DNA of 64,000 bases from Hyphomicrobiales bacterium (GTDB lineage: Bacteria; Pseudomonadota; Alphaproteobacteria; Rhizobiales; Methyloligellaceae): NCBI GenBank assembly GCA_028280515.1, contig JANQLP010000228.1, forward strand, positions 20,074 through 84,073, read 5' to 3'. The notes beneath the pieces are model-generated. The model did no database searches, was not told the origin of the DNA, and saw only the letters and a list, made by a program, of their open reading frames with translations. The position numbers and the translations under genes are program-made. The first letter of the stretch is position 1. Every line of letters starts with the position of its first letter. Positions 17,889-27,149 of this stretch are shown here, piece after piece.

Positions 17889-17987
17889 ACATCGGCGTGT
17901 CCGCCAGCACGCACGCCTCGGCGTGACGTTCACTGGCGTCATCGATCCGCAGATCGAGCCGCAAGTCGGTCGGGCCAGACTCCTTGC

Positions 17988-19160
17988 TCATTCAAGCTTG
18001 ATGCCGTGCTGCGCCATCAGCGCCCGGGCGATGACCACGTTCTGGATTTCGGTCGTGCCGTCCAGAAAGTGCGTCATCTTCGCCGCCACGAGATGGCGGG
18101 AGAGCGGGTAGGTATCGCGCAGGCCCGCCGCGCCCATGGCCTGCATGCAGGCGGAGACGCCATCGAATGCGGCGCGGCTGGCGAACTTCTTCGCGTGCGC
18201 CGCCGGCGTGATGGCTGTCTCGCCACGATCGAGCGCTTCGGCCGCGTGGCGCGTCAGAAGCCGTGCGGCCTCCAGATCGGTCGCGATGTCGGCAAGCGGC
18301 AGCTGCACGCCCTGAAAGGCCAGTGTCGATTTCCCGAATGCGCGGCGGGACGCGGCATATTTGAGGGCTGTTTCGAGGCTTGATCCGAGCATTCCGCAGC
18401 ACAGCGCGCCCACGAAGGTCCGCGCCTGGTTGATGCCGGCCATCGCCGCCCGAAACCCTTCCCCCGGCGGCAACAGCAGATCGTCCTCGGACAGTCTGCA
18501 ATCTTCGAAGACGATGTCGTTCAGGCCGAACGAAGCGGCGCCCGGAAGGTCGTATGCGGGTGAGCGGTTGGCGCCTGGCCGGTCGGCGGGAACGAGGAAC
18601 GCTGCGATTCCGAGAACGCCGGCGCCGGGGTCCGTCTGGGCAAAGACGAGCAGGACGTCGGCCTGCACGCCATTTGTCACCCACGATTTCGTGCCGTTCA
18701 GGATCCATCCGTCGTCATGCCGCCTGGCGTGGGTTGCGATGGCCGCAGCATCGCTGCCTGCTTCCGGCTCGGTAAGACAAAACGCGCCGATATGCGTGCC
18801 CTTCAACATGTCGGTGAGATAGGCGTCCTTTTGAAACGCCGATCCGACGCGCGCGACGGTGTTGGTGGCGTTGTTGTGCACCCAGAGCGCGAACGCGAAG
18901 GCGGCATTGGCACTTGCTAGTGTTTCGAGCACTTCCAGCGCTTCGGTGAAGCCGAGCCCGCAGCCGCCGAGGTCCTTGGGCACCAGCACACCTTTCAGGC
19001 CCGCCTTTGCGGCATCCTCGAACGCGCGACGCGGAACTGCGCCGTCCCGCTCCCATTCCGCCGCCTTTGGCGCGATATAGGATTCGGTGAATTGCCGCAC
19101 GGCAGGAAGAAGACCTTCCGTTTGAGATTTGCCGGGCGTTTGGGAAGGCGTATCCATCAC
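17988..19160 (-). CDS. Acyl-CoA dehydrogenase family protein with Asp at the catalytic-base position
   Basis: This 390-residue protein has the acyl-CoA dehydrogenase three-domain layout, with FAD/substrate motifs FCLTEPEAGSDAAA and KSWVTNGVQAD and the SRRAFGKSTLAFQGVQ helix. At the C-terminus, where typical members have the catalytic glutamate in a Y/L-EGT motif, it reads FLDGTTEIQN, so the base is aspartate (D367). No alternative helix-G glutamate as in isovaleryl-CoA dehydrogenase is evident (region AGINQARTFVGALCC). It may have altered substrate range or lower activity, or act mainly as an oxidase-like protein. It is convergent with the acyl-CoA synthetase; the role is unknown. Confidence 0.85.
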   Translation of the reverse strand: MMDTPSQTPGKSQTEGLLPAVRQFTESYIAPKAAEWERDGAVPRRAFEDAAKAGLKGVLVPKDLGGCGLGFTEALEVLETLASANAAFAFALWVHNNATNTVARVGSAFQKDAYLTDMLKGTHIGAFCLTEPEAGSDAAAIATHARRHDDGWILNGTKSWVTNGVQADVLLVFAQTDPGAGVLGIAAFLVPADRPGANRSPAYDLPGAASFGLNDIVFEDCRLSEDDLLLPPGEGFRAAMAGINQARTFVGALCCGMLGSSLETALKYAASRRAFGKSTLAFQGVQLPLADIATDLEAARLLTRHAAEALDRGETAITPAAHAKKFASRAAFDGVSACMQAMGAAGLRDTYPLSRHLVAAKMTHFLDGTTEIQNVVIARALMAQHGIKLE

Positions 19161-19422
19161 GCGCCTCTTCGCGGCGCGCGTGACCGGGTGAGGTGAAACG
19201 GGTCACGGAACCGCAGTTTTCTGTGCAAGAACAGGTTCATGGGCGAATTGTGGACCTTTGCCATCAAAGAGATCAAGCGCGATTGGCGATTGGATTTACG
19301 GAGCTTTTGAGCATTTGGCTCGCATTTCGCCGGTTGAGGTAGAGGTCCCGTCATTGTTGATTCCGGACCATCCTTCGCTCTATGAGAGCTTCACGACAAG
19401 TTTGCAGAGATGGAGAGAGGAC

Positions 19423-20595
19423 ATGACCGCCGCAATTGTTGGCTGGGCCCACACCAGGTTCGGCAAATCGGAAGGCGAGACGGTCGAGAGCCTGATCACG
19501 CAGGTTGCGCAGGGCGCCATTCGCGATGCGGGCGTCGAGGCGGTGGATATCGACGAGATCGTCCTTGGTCACTTCAATGCGGGGTTCTCCAGGCAGGATT
19601 TTACGGCGGCGTTGACGCTTCAGGCATCGGACGATTTGCGCTTCAAGCCGGCAACGCGTGTCGAGAATGCCTGCGCCACGGGCTCCGCGGCAGTGCATCA
19701 GGGTTTGAAGTCCATCGCCGCGAAGCAGGCGCGCATGGTGCTGGTTGTCGGTGTGGAACAGATGACGACGACGCCGGGCCCCGAAATCGGCGAGAATTTG
19801 CTCAAGGCCTCTTATCTGCCGGAGGACAGCGAGACGCCCGCCGGTTTCGCCGGCGTGTTCGGAAACATCGCGCAATCCTACTTCCAGGCATATGGGGACC
19901 AGTCCGACGCCCTGGCCATGATCGCCGCCAAGAACCACCGCAACGGCGTGAACAACCTTTACGCGCAAATGCGCAAGGATCTGGGGTTCGAATTCTGCCG
20001 GACCGAGAGCGAGAAGAACCCGAAAGTGGCCGGCCCGCTGAAACGCACAGACTGTTCGCTTGTTTCGGATGGTGCGGCGGCGCTGGTGCTGACGGATTTC
20101 CAGACGGCTCTGGGGCGCCCCAAGGCGGTTGCTTTTCGTGGCGTGGGTCACGCACAGGACTTCCTGCCCATGTCGAAGCGGGACATCCTGAAGTTCGAAG
20201 GCTGCGGCGAAGCATGGAGCCGGGCACTGTCCCAGGCGGGAGTTACGCTCGATGATCTCTCGTTCGCGGAGACCCATGACTGTTTCACAATCGCCGAGTT
20301 GATCGAATACGAAGCGATGGGGTTGGCGGGACCGGGCGAAGGCGCACGTGTCATCGCTGACGGGTTGACTGAGGTGGACGGCAAGCTCCCGGTCAACGTG
20401 TCCGGTGGCCTCAAGGCAAAGGGCCATCCGATCGGCGCAACGGGCGTCTCCATGCACGTGATTTCCGCCATGCAGCTTGCCGGTGAGGCCGGCGACATGC
20501 AGTTGCCCAAGGCCGACCGTGCCGGCATCTACAATATGGGCGGCGCCGCGGTGGCGAACTATGTCTCCGTTCTCGAAGCGGTCAAGGCCGCCTGA
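19423..20595 (+). CDS. Acetyl-CoA acetyltransferase, SCP2/SCP-x-type thiolase
   Basis: This 390-residue thiolase of the sterol-carrier-protein-x branch has the nucleophilic cysteine C84 in RVENACATGSAA, a family HDCF motif (FAETHDCFT) and the C-terminal VSGGLKAKGHPIGATG. The start is the ATG at 19423 preceded by GAGAGAGG; upstream open sequence lacks coding character. Enzymes of this branch cleave branched or steroid-side-chain 3-ketoacyl-CoAs more often than straight chains, and no partner DUF35/OB-fold gene is adjacent. It stands alone between two minus-strand genes, so its pathway is uncertain. Confidence 0.87.
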   Translation: MTAAIVGWAHTRFGKSEGETVESLITQVAQGAIRDAGVEAVDIDEIVLGHFNAGFSRQDFTAALTLQASDDLRFKPATRVENACATGSAAVHQGLKSIAAKQARMVLVVGVEQMTTTPGPEIGENLLKASYLPEDSETPAGFAGVFGNIAQSYFQAYGDQSDALAMIAAKNHRNGVNNLYAQMRKDLGFEFCRTESEKNPKVAGPLKRTDCSLVSDGAAALVLTDFQTALGRPKAVAFRGVGHAQDFLPMSKRDILKFEGCGEAWSRALSQAGVTLDDLSFAETHDCFTIAELIEYEAMGLAGPGEGARVIADGLTEVDGKLPVNVSGGLKAKGHPIGATGVSMHVISAMQLAGEAGDMQLPKADRAGIYNMGGAAVANYVSVLEAVKAA

Positions 20596-20604
20596 CGGCG
20601 CGCC

Positions 20605-21480
20605 TTACTTCAGCATTTCGCGCATGCGTTTCACGATCCATGACGAGCACACGCGGATGCGCTCGATCGAGGCGTAATCCTCGTGAACGATCAGCCAGAA
20701 GGTGCGGGTGAAGGCGACGTCCTTCTCCAGAACCCTGACGAGATTGTCGTATCGTTCCGCCATGAAGTCGTGAAGGATGCACACGCCGCCGTCGTTCAAC
20801 ACGGCATGGAGCTGAACGTGTACGCTGGTGCTGGTGAGATGCGGCACCAGGTCGGGATCTACCAGCGGGATGTAGTCGAGCTGCTTGTCGAAGATCAGAT
20901 CGGGAATGTAGGCGATGCCGCGCAGGCGTTTGAGATCGGCGATCTCGCGAACCGGGGGCTGGCTGGCAAGATAAGCCCGTGTTCCGTAAAGATGCAGCGT
21001 GTAGTCGGAGATCTTCTGTACTTTCAGCCGGCCCGACCCCGGCGTCGACACGTTTATCGCGAAATCCACCTCGCGTTTCGACAGGGAGAACCGCTGCGGC
21101 AGGGCGACCATCTCCACGCGCAGCTTGGGGTACTTTTCGCACAGCTCCTGGGCCGCCTTCGAGACAATGAATGCGCCGACGCCTTCGGGCACGCCGATGC
21201 GGATACGCCCGGCGAGCTTCTCCTGCTGGCCACCGATATTGTCCAGCGCGTGCGCCGCGTTCTTCTCGATGCTCTCCGCTGTAGGCAGCAGGCGTTCGCC
21301 GGCCCGTGTCAGCGCATAGCCGCGCGGCGACCGGTCGAACAGTTTGGCGTTGAGAAAATCCTCCAGCGACTTGATGCGCCGCGCCACGGTCGTATGGTCC
21401 ACGCCCAACTGTTTGCCCGCGAGGCTCAGTTGCCCGGTGCGTGCGACGCTCAAAAAGAAGCGGTAATCGTCCCAGCTCAT
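20605..21480 (-). CDS. LysR-family transcriptional regulator (probable regulator of the valine operon)
   Basis: The protein is 291 residues from the ATG at 21478-21480 (MSWDDYRFFLSVARTGQ). An upstream start would add 14 residues unlike other LysR N-termini. The helix-turn-helix (LGVDHTTVARRIKSLEDFL) and effector domain are complete. It is divergent from mmsA, and a TTGC-N11-GCAA palindrome lies in the gap, so it very probably regulates the valine degradation operon and itself. The inducer is not readable. Its 3' end converges with the thiolase gene, 9 bases apart. Confidence 0.9.
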   Translation of the reverse strand: MSWDDYRFFLSVARTGQLSLAGKQLGVDHTTVARRIKSLEDFLNAKLFDRSPRGYALTRAGERLLPTAESIEKNAAHALDNIGGQQEKLAGRIRIGVPEGVGAFIVSKAAQELCEKYPKLRVEMVALPQRFSLSKREVDFAINVSTPGSGRLKVQKISDYTLHLYGTRAYLASQPPVREIADLKRLRGIAYIPDLIFDKQLDYIPLVDPDLVPHLTSTSVHVQLHAVLNDGGVCILHDFMAERYDNLVRVLEKDVAFTRTFWLIVHEDYASIERIRVCSSWIVKRMREMLK

Positions 21481-21514
21481 TCTTCCACAATCAAAAATTT
21501 TGGACTGGGCATTT

Positions 21515-21533
21515 TTGCACAATCAATGGGCAA
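21515..21533. promoter_or_regulatory. Candidate LysR operator (TTGC-N11-GCAA) upstream of mmsA
   Basis: A perfect inverted repeat, TTGC at 21515-21518 and GCAA at 21530-21533, is separated by 11 bases. This matches the LysR T-N11-A box and lies in the shared region between the divergent LysR gene and mmsA. A TATAGT hexamer at 21566-21571 downstream could be the -10 of the mmsA promoter; its -35 region is poor, as is usual for activator-dependent promoters. Confidence 0.5.
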
Positions 21534-21651
21534 TTCAATCCAGTGAATCCTGCGGGGCTCCTTGCTATAGTAAATTTGTGAGGCTGCCCGCAGAAGGCAA
21601 GCACTCAAAGTCTCAAGTGTGTAGAGCGACAGTATCGGGAGGAGGCGCGGC

Positions 21652-23148
21652 ATGAGACAGATCGGTCATTTCATCAATGGCGAGGCGGTTGCAGGCAAGA
21701 GCGGACGCGAAGGCGACGTGTTCATGCCCATGACCGGCGAGGTCCAGGCCAAGGTGTCTCTGGCCAACGTCGATGAAGTGAAGGCCGCGGTGGCGAACGC
21801 CAAGGCGGCTCAGCCCGAATGGGCGGCGATGAACCCGCAACGGCGCGCGCGCGTCCTGATGAAGTTCATCGAACTCGTCCATCGCGAGTATGACGAACTC
21901 GCCGATCTGCTGGCCAGGGAGCACGGAAAGACGGTCGAGGATGCGCGCGGCGACATTCAGCGCGGTCTTGAGGTCATCGAGTTCGCGATCGGTATCCCGC
22001 ATCTGATCAAGGGCGAGTACACCGAAGGCGCAGGCCCCGGCATCGATGTCTATTCGGTCCGCCAGCCACTCGGTGTGGTGGCCGGCATCACGCCGTTCAA
22101 CTTCCCGGCGATGATCCCGCTGTGGAAGGCGGGACCGGCGATGGCATGCGGCAATGCGTTTATTCTCAAACCCTCCGAGCGCGACCCCGGTGTGCCGATG
22201 CGGCTGGCCGAGCTGTTCATCGAGGCAGGACTGCCGCCCGGCATCTTCAATGTGGTCAACGGCGACAAGGAAGCGGTCGACGCCTTGCTGGAGCACCCCG
22301 ATGTCATGGCCATCGGTTTCGTCGGGTCGACGCCGATTGCGGAGTACATCTACACGACCGGTTGCGCGCACGGAAAACGCGTTCAGTGTTTCGGCGGCGC
22401 CAAGAACCATATGATCGTGATGCCGGACGCCAATATGGACCAGGCGGTCGATGCCCTGGTCGGGGCCGGATACGGTTCGGCGGGCGAGCGTTGCATGGCG
22501 ATTTCGGTGGCCGTGCCGGTGGGTGAGGAAACCGCCGACAGGCTCGTTGAGAAACTCATCCCGCGCGTTGAATCCCTCAAGATCGGGCCGTCGACGGACC
22601 CGAGCGCCGACTTCGGACCGCTTGTGACGGCGGAAGCGCTGGATCGGGTCAAGGGTTATGTGCAGACCGGTATCGACGAGGGCGCCAAGCTCCTCGTCGA
22701 CGGGCGCGATTTCAAGATGCAGGGCTATGAGAACGGTTTCTATATGGGCGGATGCCTGTTCGACGGCGTGACCGAGGACATGAAGATCTACAAGGAAGAG
22801 ATTTTCGGTCCGGTTCTGTCCGTGGTCCGCGCCAAGTCCTACGAGGAGGGGCTGCGCCTCGCAAACGAACACGAGTACGGCAACGGCGTCGCCATCTTCA
22901 CCCAGGACGGCGACGCGGCGCGAGATTTCACCAGCCGTGTCGAGGTCGGCATGGTCGGCGTGAACGTGCCGATCCCGGTTCCGGTGGCCTATCACACCTT
23001 CGGCGGCTGGAAGCGTTCGGTGTTCGGCGATCTCAACCAGCATGGGCCGGACTCGATCCGTTTCTACACGCGGACGAAGACCATGACTTCGCGCTGGCCC
23101 TCCGGCATCAAGGACGGTGCAAGCTTCGTCCTCCCGACGATGAACTAG
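21652..23148 (+). CDS. mmsA: Methylmalonate-semialdehyde dehydrogenase (CoA-acylating)
   Basis: This 498-residue aldehyde dehydrogenase has the nucleophile C281 in SAGERCMAIS. As is characteristic of the CoA-acylating members, it lacks the usual general-base glutamate (CFGGAKNH instead of an ELGGK-type motif). It oxidises methylmalonate semialdehyde to propionyl-CoA and CO2, the last step of valine breakdown. The gene leads the valine operon, with a strong GGGAGGAGG ribosome binding site before the ATG. The C-terminal TRTKTMTSRWPSG is typical of MmsA. Everything needed for activity appears intact. Confidence 0.96.
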   Translation: MRQIGHFINGEAVAGKSGREGDVFMPMTGEVQAKVSLANVDEVKAAVANAKAAQPEWAAMNPQRRARVLMKFIELVHREYDELADLLAREHGKTVEDARGDIQRGLEVIEFAIGIPHLIKGEYTEGAGPGIDVYSVRQPLGVVAGITPFNFPAMIPLWKAGPAMACGNAFILKPSERDPGVPMRLAELFIEAGLPPGIFNVVNGDKEAVDALLEHPDVMAIGFVGSTPIAEYIYTTGCAHGKRVQCFGGAKNHMIVMPDANMDQAVDALVGAGYGSAGERCMAISVAVPVGEETADRLVEKLIPRVESLKIGPSTDPSADFGPLVTAEALDRVKGYVQTGIDEGAKLLVDGRDFKMQGYENGFYMGGCLFDGVTEDMKIYKEEIFGPVLSVVRAKSYEEGLRLANEHEYGNGVAIFTQDGDAARDFTSRVEVGMVGVNVPIPVPVAYHTFGGWKRSVFGDLNQHGPDSIRFYTRTKTMTSRWPSGIKDGASFVLPTMN

Positions 23149-23177
23149 GAGTGTGGCTGAACGGGTGGGGACCGCCG

Positions 23178-24326
23178 ATGGACTTTGCGCTGACAGAGGA
23201 GCAAACAGCCATCTTCGACATGGCGCGCGCCTTTGGCGAGGACCGACTGGCGCCGCATGCCATCGAATGGGACCAGACCCACACCATGCCGGTCAACGTG
23301 TTGCGCGAAACGGCCGGGCTCGGCATGGCCGGTGCTTATGTCGGTGAAGCGCACGGTGGATCCGATCTCACGCGTCTCGATGCCACGCTGATTTTCGAGG
23401 GGCTGTCCTATGGCTGCCCGTCGATCGCGGCGTTTCTCTCGATCCACAATATGTGTGCGTGGATGATCGACAGCTTCGGGTCTGACGATCAGCGCGCGCG
23501 GTGGGTCCCGAAACTCTGCGCCATGGAGGTGACGTCCAGTTACTGCCTGACCGAGCCGGGCTCCGGGTCCGATGCGGCGGCGTTGCGCACCACGGCGCGG
23601 CCTGAGGGCAACGAACTGGTTCTCAACGGCTCCAAGGCCTTCATCAGCGGTGGCGGATTTTCCGACCTGTACATCGTGATGGTGCGCACCGGAGACGACA
23701 GCCCGAAGGGTATATCCGCCGTTCTCGTCGAAAAGGGAACCGAAGGCCTGTCCTTCGGGGCCAACGAACGCAAGATGGGCTGGAATGCGCAACCCACGGC
23801 GGAAGTGCAGTTCGACGATTGCAGGGTCCCTGCGACGAACATGCTGGGCGAAGAGGGCGCCGGGTTCAAATACGCGATGATGGGGCTCGATGGCGGACGG
23901 CTGAACATCGCCGCATGCTCCCTGGGCGCGGCCCAGTCCGCCCTCGACAAGGCCACGCGTTACGTGCAGGAGCGCAAGGCTTTCGGCAAATCGCTCGCCG
24001 ACCTGCAGGCGCTGCAGTTCCGGCTGGCCGACATGGAAACCGAATTGCAGGCCGCGCGGACGTTCCTGCGCCATGCTGCCTGGAAGTTCGATCAGAAGGC
24101 ACCGGACGCCACCAAGTACTGCGCCATGGCCAAGCGCTTCGTCACCGACACCGGCTTCAAGGTTGTGAACGATGCGCTACAGCTTCACGGCGGATACGGC
24201 TATCTGACGGAGTTCGGCCTTGAGAAACTGGTGCGCGATCTGCGCGTGCATCAGATCCTCGAAGGCACCAACGAAATCATGCGCGTGATCGTGGCGCGCC
24301 ACATGCTTGATGAGGCGCGCATATGA
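23178..24326 (+). CDS. Isobutyryl-CoA dehydrogenase
   Basis: This 382-residue acyl-CoA dehydrogenase starts at ATG 23178 (MDFALTEEQTAIFDMARAFG). It has YCLTEPGSGSDAAA, the FISGGGFSD loop and the catalytic glutamate E362 in QILEGTNEIMRV. Its place between mmsA and HIBYL-CoA hydrolase assigns it to isobutyryl-CoA oxidation to methacrylyl-CoA, the branch-specific step of valine catabolism (human ACAD8 counterpart). Its stop overlaps the start of the next gene by ATGA. A longer upstream open frame is a shadow of mmsA. Confidence 0.92.
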   Translation: MDFALTEEQTAIFDMARAFGEDRLAPHAIEWDQTHTMPVNVLRETAGLGMAGAYVGEAHGGSDLTRLDATLIFEGLSYGCPSIAAFLSIHNMCAWMIDSFGSDDQRARWVPKLCAMEVTSSYCLTEPGSGSDAAALRTTARPEGNELVLNGSKAFISGGGFSDLYIVMVRTGDDSPKGISAVLVEKGTEGLSFGANERKMGWNAQPTAEVQFDDCRVPATNMLGEEGAGFKYAMMGLDGGRLNIAACSLGAAQSALDKATRYVQERKAFGKSLADLQALQFRLADMETELQAARTFLRHAAWKFDQKAPDATKYCAMAKRFVTDTGFKVVNDALQLHGGYGYLTEFGLEKLVRDLRVHQILEGTNEIMRVIVARHMLDEARI

Positions 24327-25372
24327 CAGACAACGATCTGCTGGTCTCGACCGAGGGGCGGATTGGCCGTCTCTGCCTCAACCGTCCCGAGGCGCTGAAT
24401 GCGCTTACCCATGAGATGGTCCTCGGCATCGAACAGGCGCTTATCGACTGGCGCGACGATCCGGCGATCGACGCGGTGCTGATCCTGGCGACCGGCGACC
24501 GGTCGTTCTGCGCGGGCGGCGACATTCAGCTTCTCTACCATTCCGGGCTGAAGAGTCCGGAGCCGGGACGCAGGTTCTGGCGCGACGAGTACCGCATGAA
24601 CGCGCTGATCAGCACGTACCCAAAACCCTACATCGCGCTCAAGAACGGCATCACCATGGGTGGCGGCGTCGGTGTGTCGGCGCACGGCTCACATCGCATC
24701 GTCACCGAAAAGTCGATGATGGCCATGCCGGAAACCTCGATCGGCTTCATCCCCGATGTCGGGGGCACGTACCTGTTGTCCCGTGCGCCGGGCGAAACCG
24801 GCCTGTATCTGGGGCTGACAGGCGCACGCATGAACGCTGCCGATGCCATCTTCGCCGGTTTCGCGGACGATTATGTGCCGAGCGAGCGGTTGCCGGACCT
24901 CGTTGCCGCCCTGACAAACGGCACATCTCCGGATGACGCCGTTTCCGGTGTCGCCGAGACGGCACCCGACGGAAAACTCGAGGCGTTGCAGGACAAGATC
25001 ACGCAGGCCTTTTCGCGGCCCGATGCGCTAGGCTGTGTCCACGAGCTGAAGCGAATGGCGGCCGATGGGGACGACTGGGCCGAGAAAACGGGCAACATGA
25101 TCGCGAGGAACTCACCATTCGCGGTCGCGGCGACATTCGCCGCCATTCATAAGGCGCGTGAGCTCAAGACGCTAGAGGCGTGCCTGTCCCTTGAATACAA
25201 CTTTGCCTACCGCGCGATCGCGGGACATGAGTTTCTCGAGGGCATTCGCGCCATGGTGATCGACAAGGACAAGACGCCGAACTGGAAGCCCGAGACGCTG
25301 GAAGAGGTGACTGCGACCATGGTCGAGGATGCGCTCGCACCGCTCGGCGAAGCAGAATGGAAGGCCGCGTGA
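24323..25372 (+). CDS. 3-Hydroxyisobutyryl-CoA hydrolase
   Basis: This 349-residue crotonase-superfamily protein is longer than hydratases (about 260) and has the HIBYL-CoA hydrolase features: FCAGGDIQLLYHSG, KNGITMGGGVGVSAHG, the catalytic glutamate in AMPETSIGFIPDVGGTY and the C-terminal extension from about residue 240 (LEYNFAYRAI, GHEFLEGIRAMVIDKDK). It releases 3-hydroxyisobutyrate from its CoA ester, removing toxic methacrylyl-CoA derivatives during valine breakdown. It overlaps the dehydrogenase by 4 bases and is followed by mmsB. Confidence 0.93.
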   Translation: MTDNDLLVSTEGRIGRLCLNRPEALNALTHEMVLGIEQALIDWRDDPAIDAVLILATGDRSFCAGGDIQLLYHSGLKSPEPGRRFWRDEYRMNALISTYPKPYIALKNGITMGGGVGVSAHGSHRIVTEKSMMAMPETSIGFIPDVGGTYLLSRAPGETGLYLGLTGARMNAADAIFAGFADDYVPSERLPDLVAALTNGTSPDDAVSGVAETAPDGKLEALQDKITQAFSRPDALGCVHELKRMAADGDDWAEKTGNMIARNSPFAVAATFAAIHKARELKTLEACLSLEYNFAYRAIAGHEFLEGIRAMVIDKDKTPNWKPETLEEVTATMVEDALAPLGEAEWKAA

Positions 25373-25383
25373 GGGAGGGAGCA

Positions 25384-26283
25384 ATGGCGAGCATCGGCTT
25401 TATCGGCCTTGGCAATATGGGCATCCCCATGGCGCTCAACCTGCAGAACGCCGGCCATGAGGTGCGTGGGTTCGATGTGAGCGACGGCGCCCGTGGGGCG
25501 GCGCGCGAAAAGGGCCTGCAGATTGCCGAGAGCAACGCCGACGCCGCGCGCAACGCCGACACTGTCATACTGATGCTGCCCGATGGTCCTATCGTCGAAG
25601 CCGTGGCGGCAGAGGTGCTGGGCGCAATGGAAAAGGGCGCACTTCTGATCGACTGCTCGACCATCGACGTGGCAACCGCACGCAAGGTACATGAACAGGG
25701 GGATGCTGCCGGCATCCTATGTCTCGATGCGCCCGTCTCGGGCGGTGTGGTCGGCGCGGAAGCCGGCAGTTTGACCTTCATGGTCGGAGGCTCCGATGCG
25801 GCCTTCGAAAAGGGCGAACCGCTGTTCGACATCATGGGCAACCGCGGCGTGCACTGCGGCGAGGGCGGCGCCGGTCAGGCCGCCAAAATCTGCAACAACA
25901 TGCTGCTGGGCGTCTCGATGATCGGCGCCTGCGAGGCTTTCGCGCTGGCCGAAAAGCTCGGTCTCTCCCAGGCGGCCCTGTTCGACGTCGTTTCAACATC
26001 GTCCGGCTCCTGCTGGTCTGTGAACACATATTGCCCGGTGCCGGGCGTCGGTCCGCAGAGCCCGGCGGACAACGCGTACAAACCCGGCTTTGCCGCCGCG
26101 CTGATGCTGAAGGACCTTGGTCTCTCGCAACAGGCGGCTGATGATTGTGACGCGGCGACCCCGCTGGGCCGTCACGCCACGGACTTGTATGCCGCCATGG
26201 TCGAAGCCGGAAAGGGCGGTGCGGATTTCTCCGGCATCATCGAATACATCCAGTCAAACAGCCGAAAGGCCCTTGCATCATGA
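25384..26283 (+). CDS. mmsB: 3-Hydroxyisobutyrate dehydrogenase
   Basis: This 299-residue NAD-dependent dehydrogenase has the Rossmann motif [13 protein letters not shown] at the N-terminus, the substrate signature [22 protein letters not shown] and the catalytic lysine in [13 protein letters not shown]. It oxidises 3-hydroxyisobutyrate to methylmalonate semialdehyde, the substrate of MmsA. The ATG at 25384 follows GAGGGAGGGA, 11 bases after the hydrolase stop; the nine upstream in-frame codons are not needed. It overlaps the enoyl-CoA hydratase start by ATGA. Confidence 0.94.
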   Translation: MASIGFIGLGNMGIPMALNLQNAGHEVRGFDVSDGARGAAREKGLQIAESNADAARNADTVILMLPDGPIVEAVAAEVLGAMEKGALLIDCSTIDVATARKVHEQGDAAGILCLDAPVSGGVVGAEAGSLTFMVGGSDAAFEKGEPLFDIMGNRGVHCGEGGAGQAAKICNNMLLGVSMIGACEAFALAEKLGLSQAALFDVVSTSSGSCWSVNTYCPVPGVGPQSPADNAYKPGFAAALMLKDLGLSQQAADDCDAATPLGRHATDLYAAMVEAGKGGADFSGIIEYIQSNSRKALAS

Positions 26284-27050
26284 GCGACACAGTCCTGTTG
26301 AAAAAGGAGGGACGGGTCGCCGTCCTGACACTGAACCGTCCCGAAGCGCTGAACGCGCTGAACGGCGAACTGATGACGGCGTTGACCGACCATGTCGAGC
26401 AACTGTCCGAAGACCCGGACACCGGCTGCATCGTCATCACCGGGTCCGAGAAGGCCTTTGCGGCGGGCGCGGACATCAAGGAGATGTCGGACAAGAGCTA
26501 CATGGATATGTACCTCACCGAGCATTTCGCCCGTTTCAACGACATCGCGGCCTGCCGGTTGCCGACGATCGCGGCGGTCAGCGGCTACGCGCTCGGCGGC
26601 GGCTGTGAGCTTGCCATGATCTGCGACATGATCTTTGCCGCCGACACGGCGAAGTTCGGTCAGCCCGAAATCAAGCTCGCCGTCATTCCTGGGATCGGCG
26701 GCACGCAGCGGCTCACGCATGCCGTCGGCAAGGCCAAGGCAATGGATCTCATTCTCACCGGGCGGATGATGGACGCGGACGAAGCAGAGCGCAGCGGTCT
26801 GGTCGCGCGCGTCGTTCCCGCCGACGAACTGATGAAAGTGACGATGAAGGCGGCAGCCGAGATCGCGGGTTTCTCGCGTCCTTCGGTTTTTGCCGCGAAG
26901 GAGGCAATCAACCGGGCTCAGGAGACGACCCTCGCCGAGGGGCTGCTGTTCGAGCGCCGAATTTTTCAGCCTCTGTTTGCAACGGAAGATCAGAAGGAGG
27001 GCATGGCGGCCTTCATTGAGAAGCGCCCGCCGAAGTTCAAACACCAATAG
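26280..27050 (+). CDS. Enoyl-CoA hydratase (valine operon)
   Basis: This 256-residue classical hydratase has both catalytic glutamates in the expected 20-residue spacing: E110 in LGGGCELAM and E130 in [19 protein letters not shown]. The oxyanion hole ([10 protein letters not shown]) is present. Last in the valine operon, it probably hydrates methacrylyl-CoA to 3-hydroxyisobutyryl-CoA and may also serve straight-chain beta-oxidation. With the four genes before it, the operon covers all steps from isobutyryl-CoA to propionyl-CoA. Confidence 0.93.
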   Translation: MSDTVLLKKEGRVAVLTLNRPEALNALNGELMTALTDHVEQLSEDPDTGCIVITGSEKAFAAGADIKEMSDKSYMDMYLTEHFARFNDIAACRLPTIAAVSGYALGGGCELAMICDMIFAADTAKFGQPEIKLAVIPGIGGTQRLTHAVGKAKAMDLILTGRMMDADEAERSGLVARVVPADELMKVTMKAAAEIAGFSRPSVFAAKEAINRAQETTLAEGLLFERRIFQPLFATEDQKEGMAAFIEKRPPKFKHQ

Positions 27051-27149
27051 GGAACGCAAACTCCGCCGGTCCGAATTTCGGACGTTGGCAAAGTGGCGGA
27101 TTTGCGGACCAGCGCCGGCGAGACGCCGTGCATAAGGGAGGAACACGTT

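Noticed and set aside
21613..23043. Minus-strand open frame of 476 codons opposite mmsA
   Set aside because: mmsA on the other strand is complete with catalytic residues. The antisense product is rich in His and Arg and resembles no known protein.
27093..27149. Upstream ATG extension of the acyl-CoA synthetase
   Set aside because: The TTG at 27150 has a perfect GGGAGGA site; the extra 19 residues are unlike synthetase N-termini.
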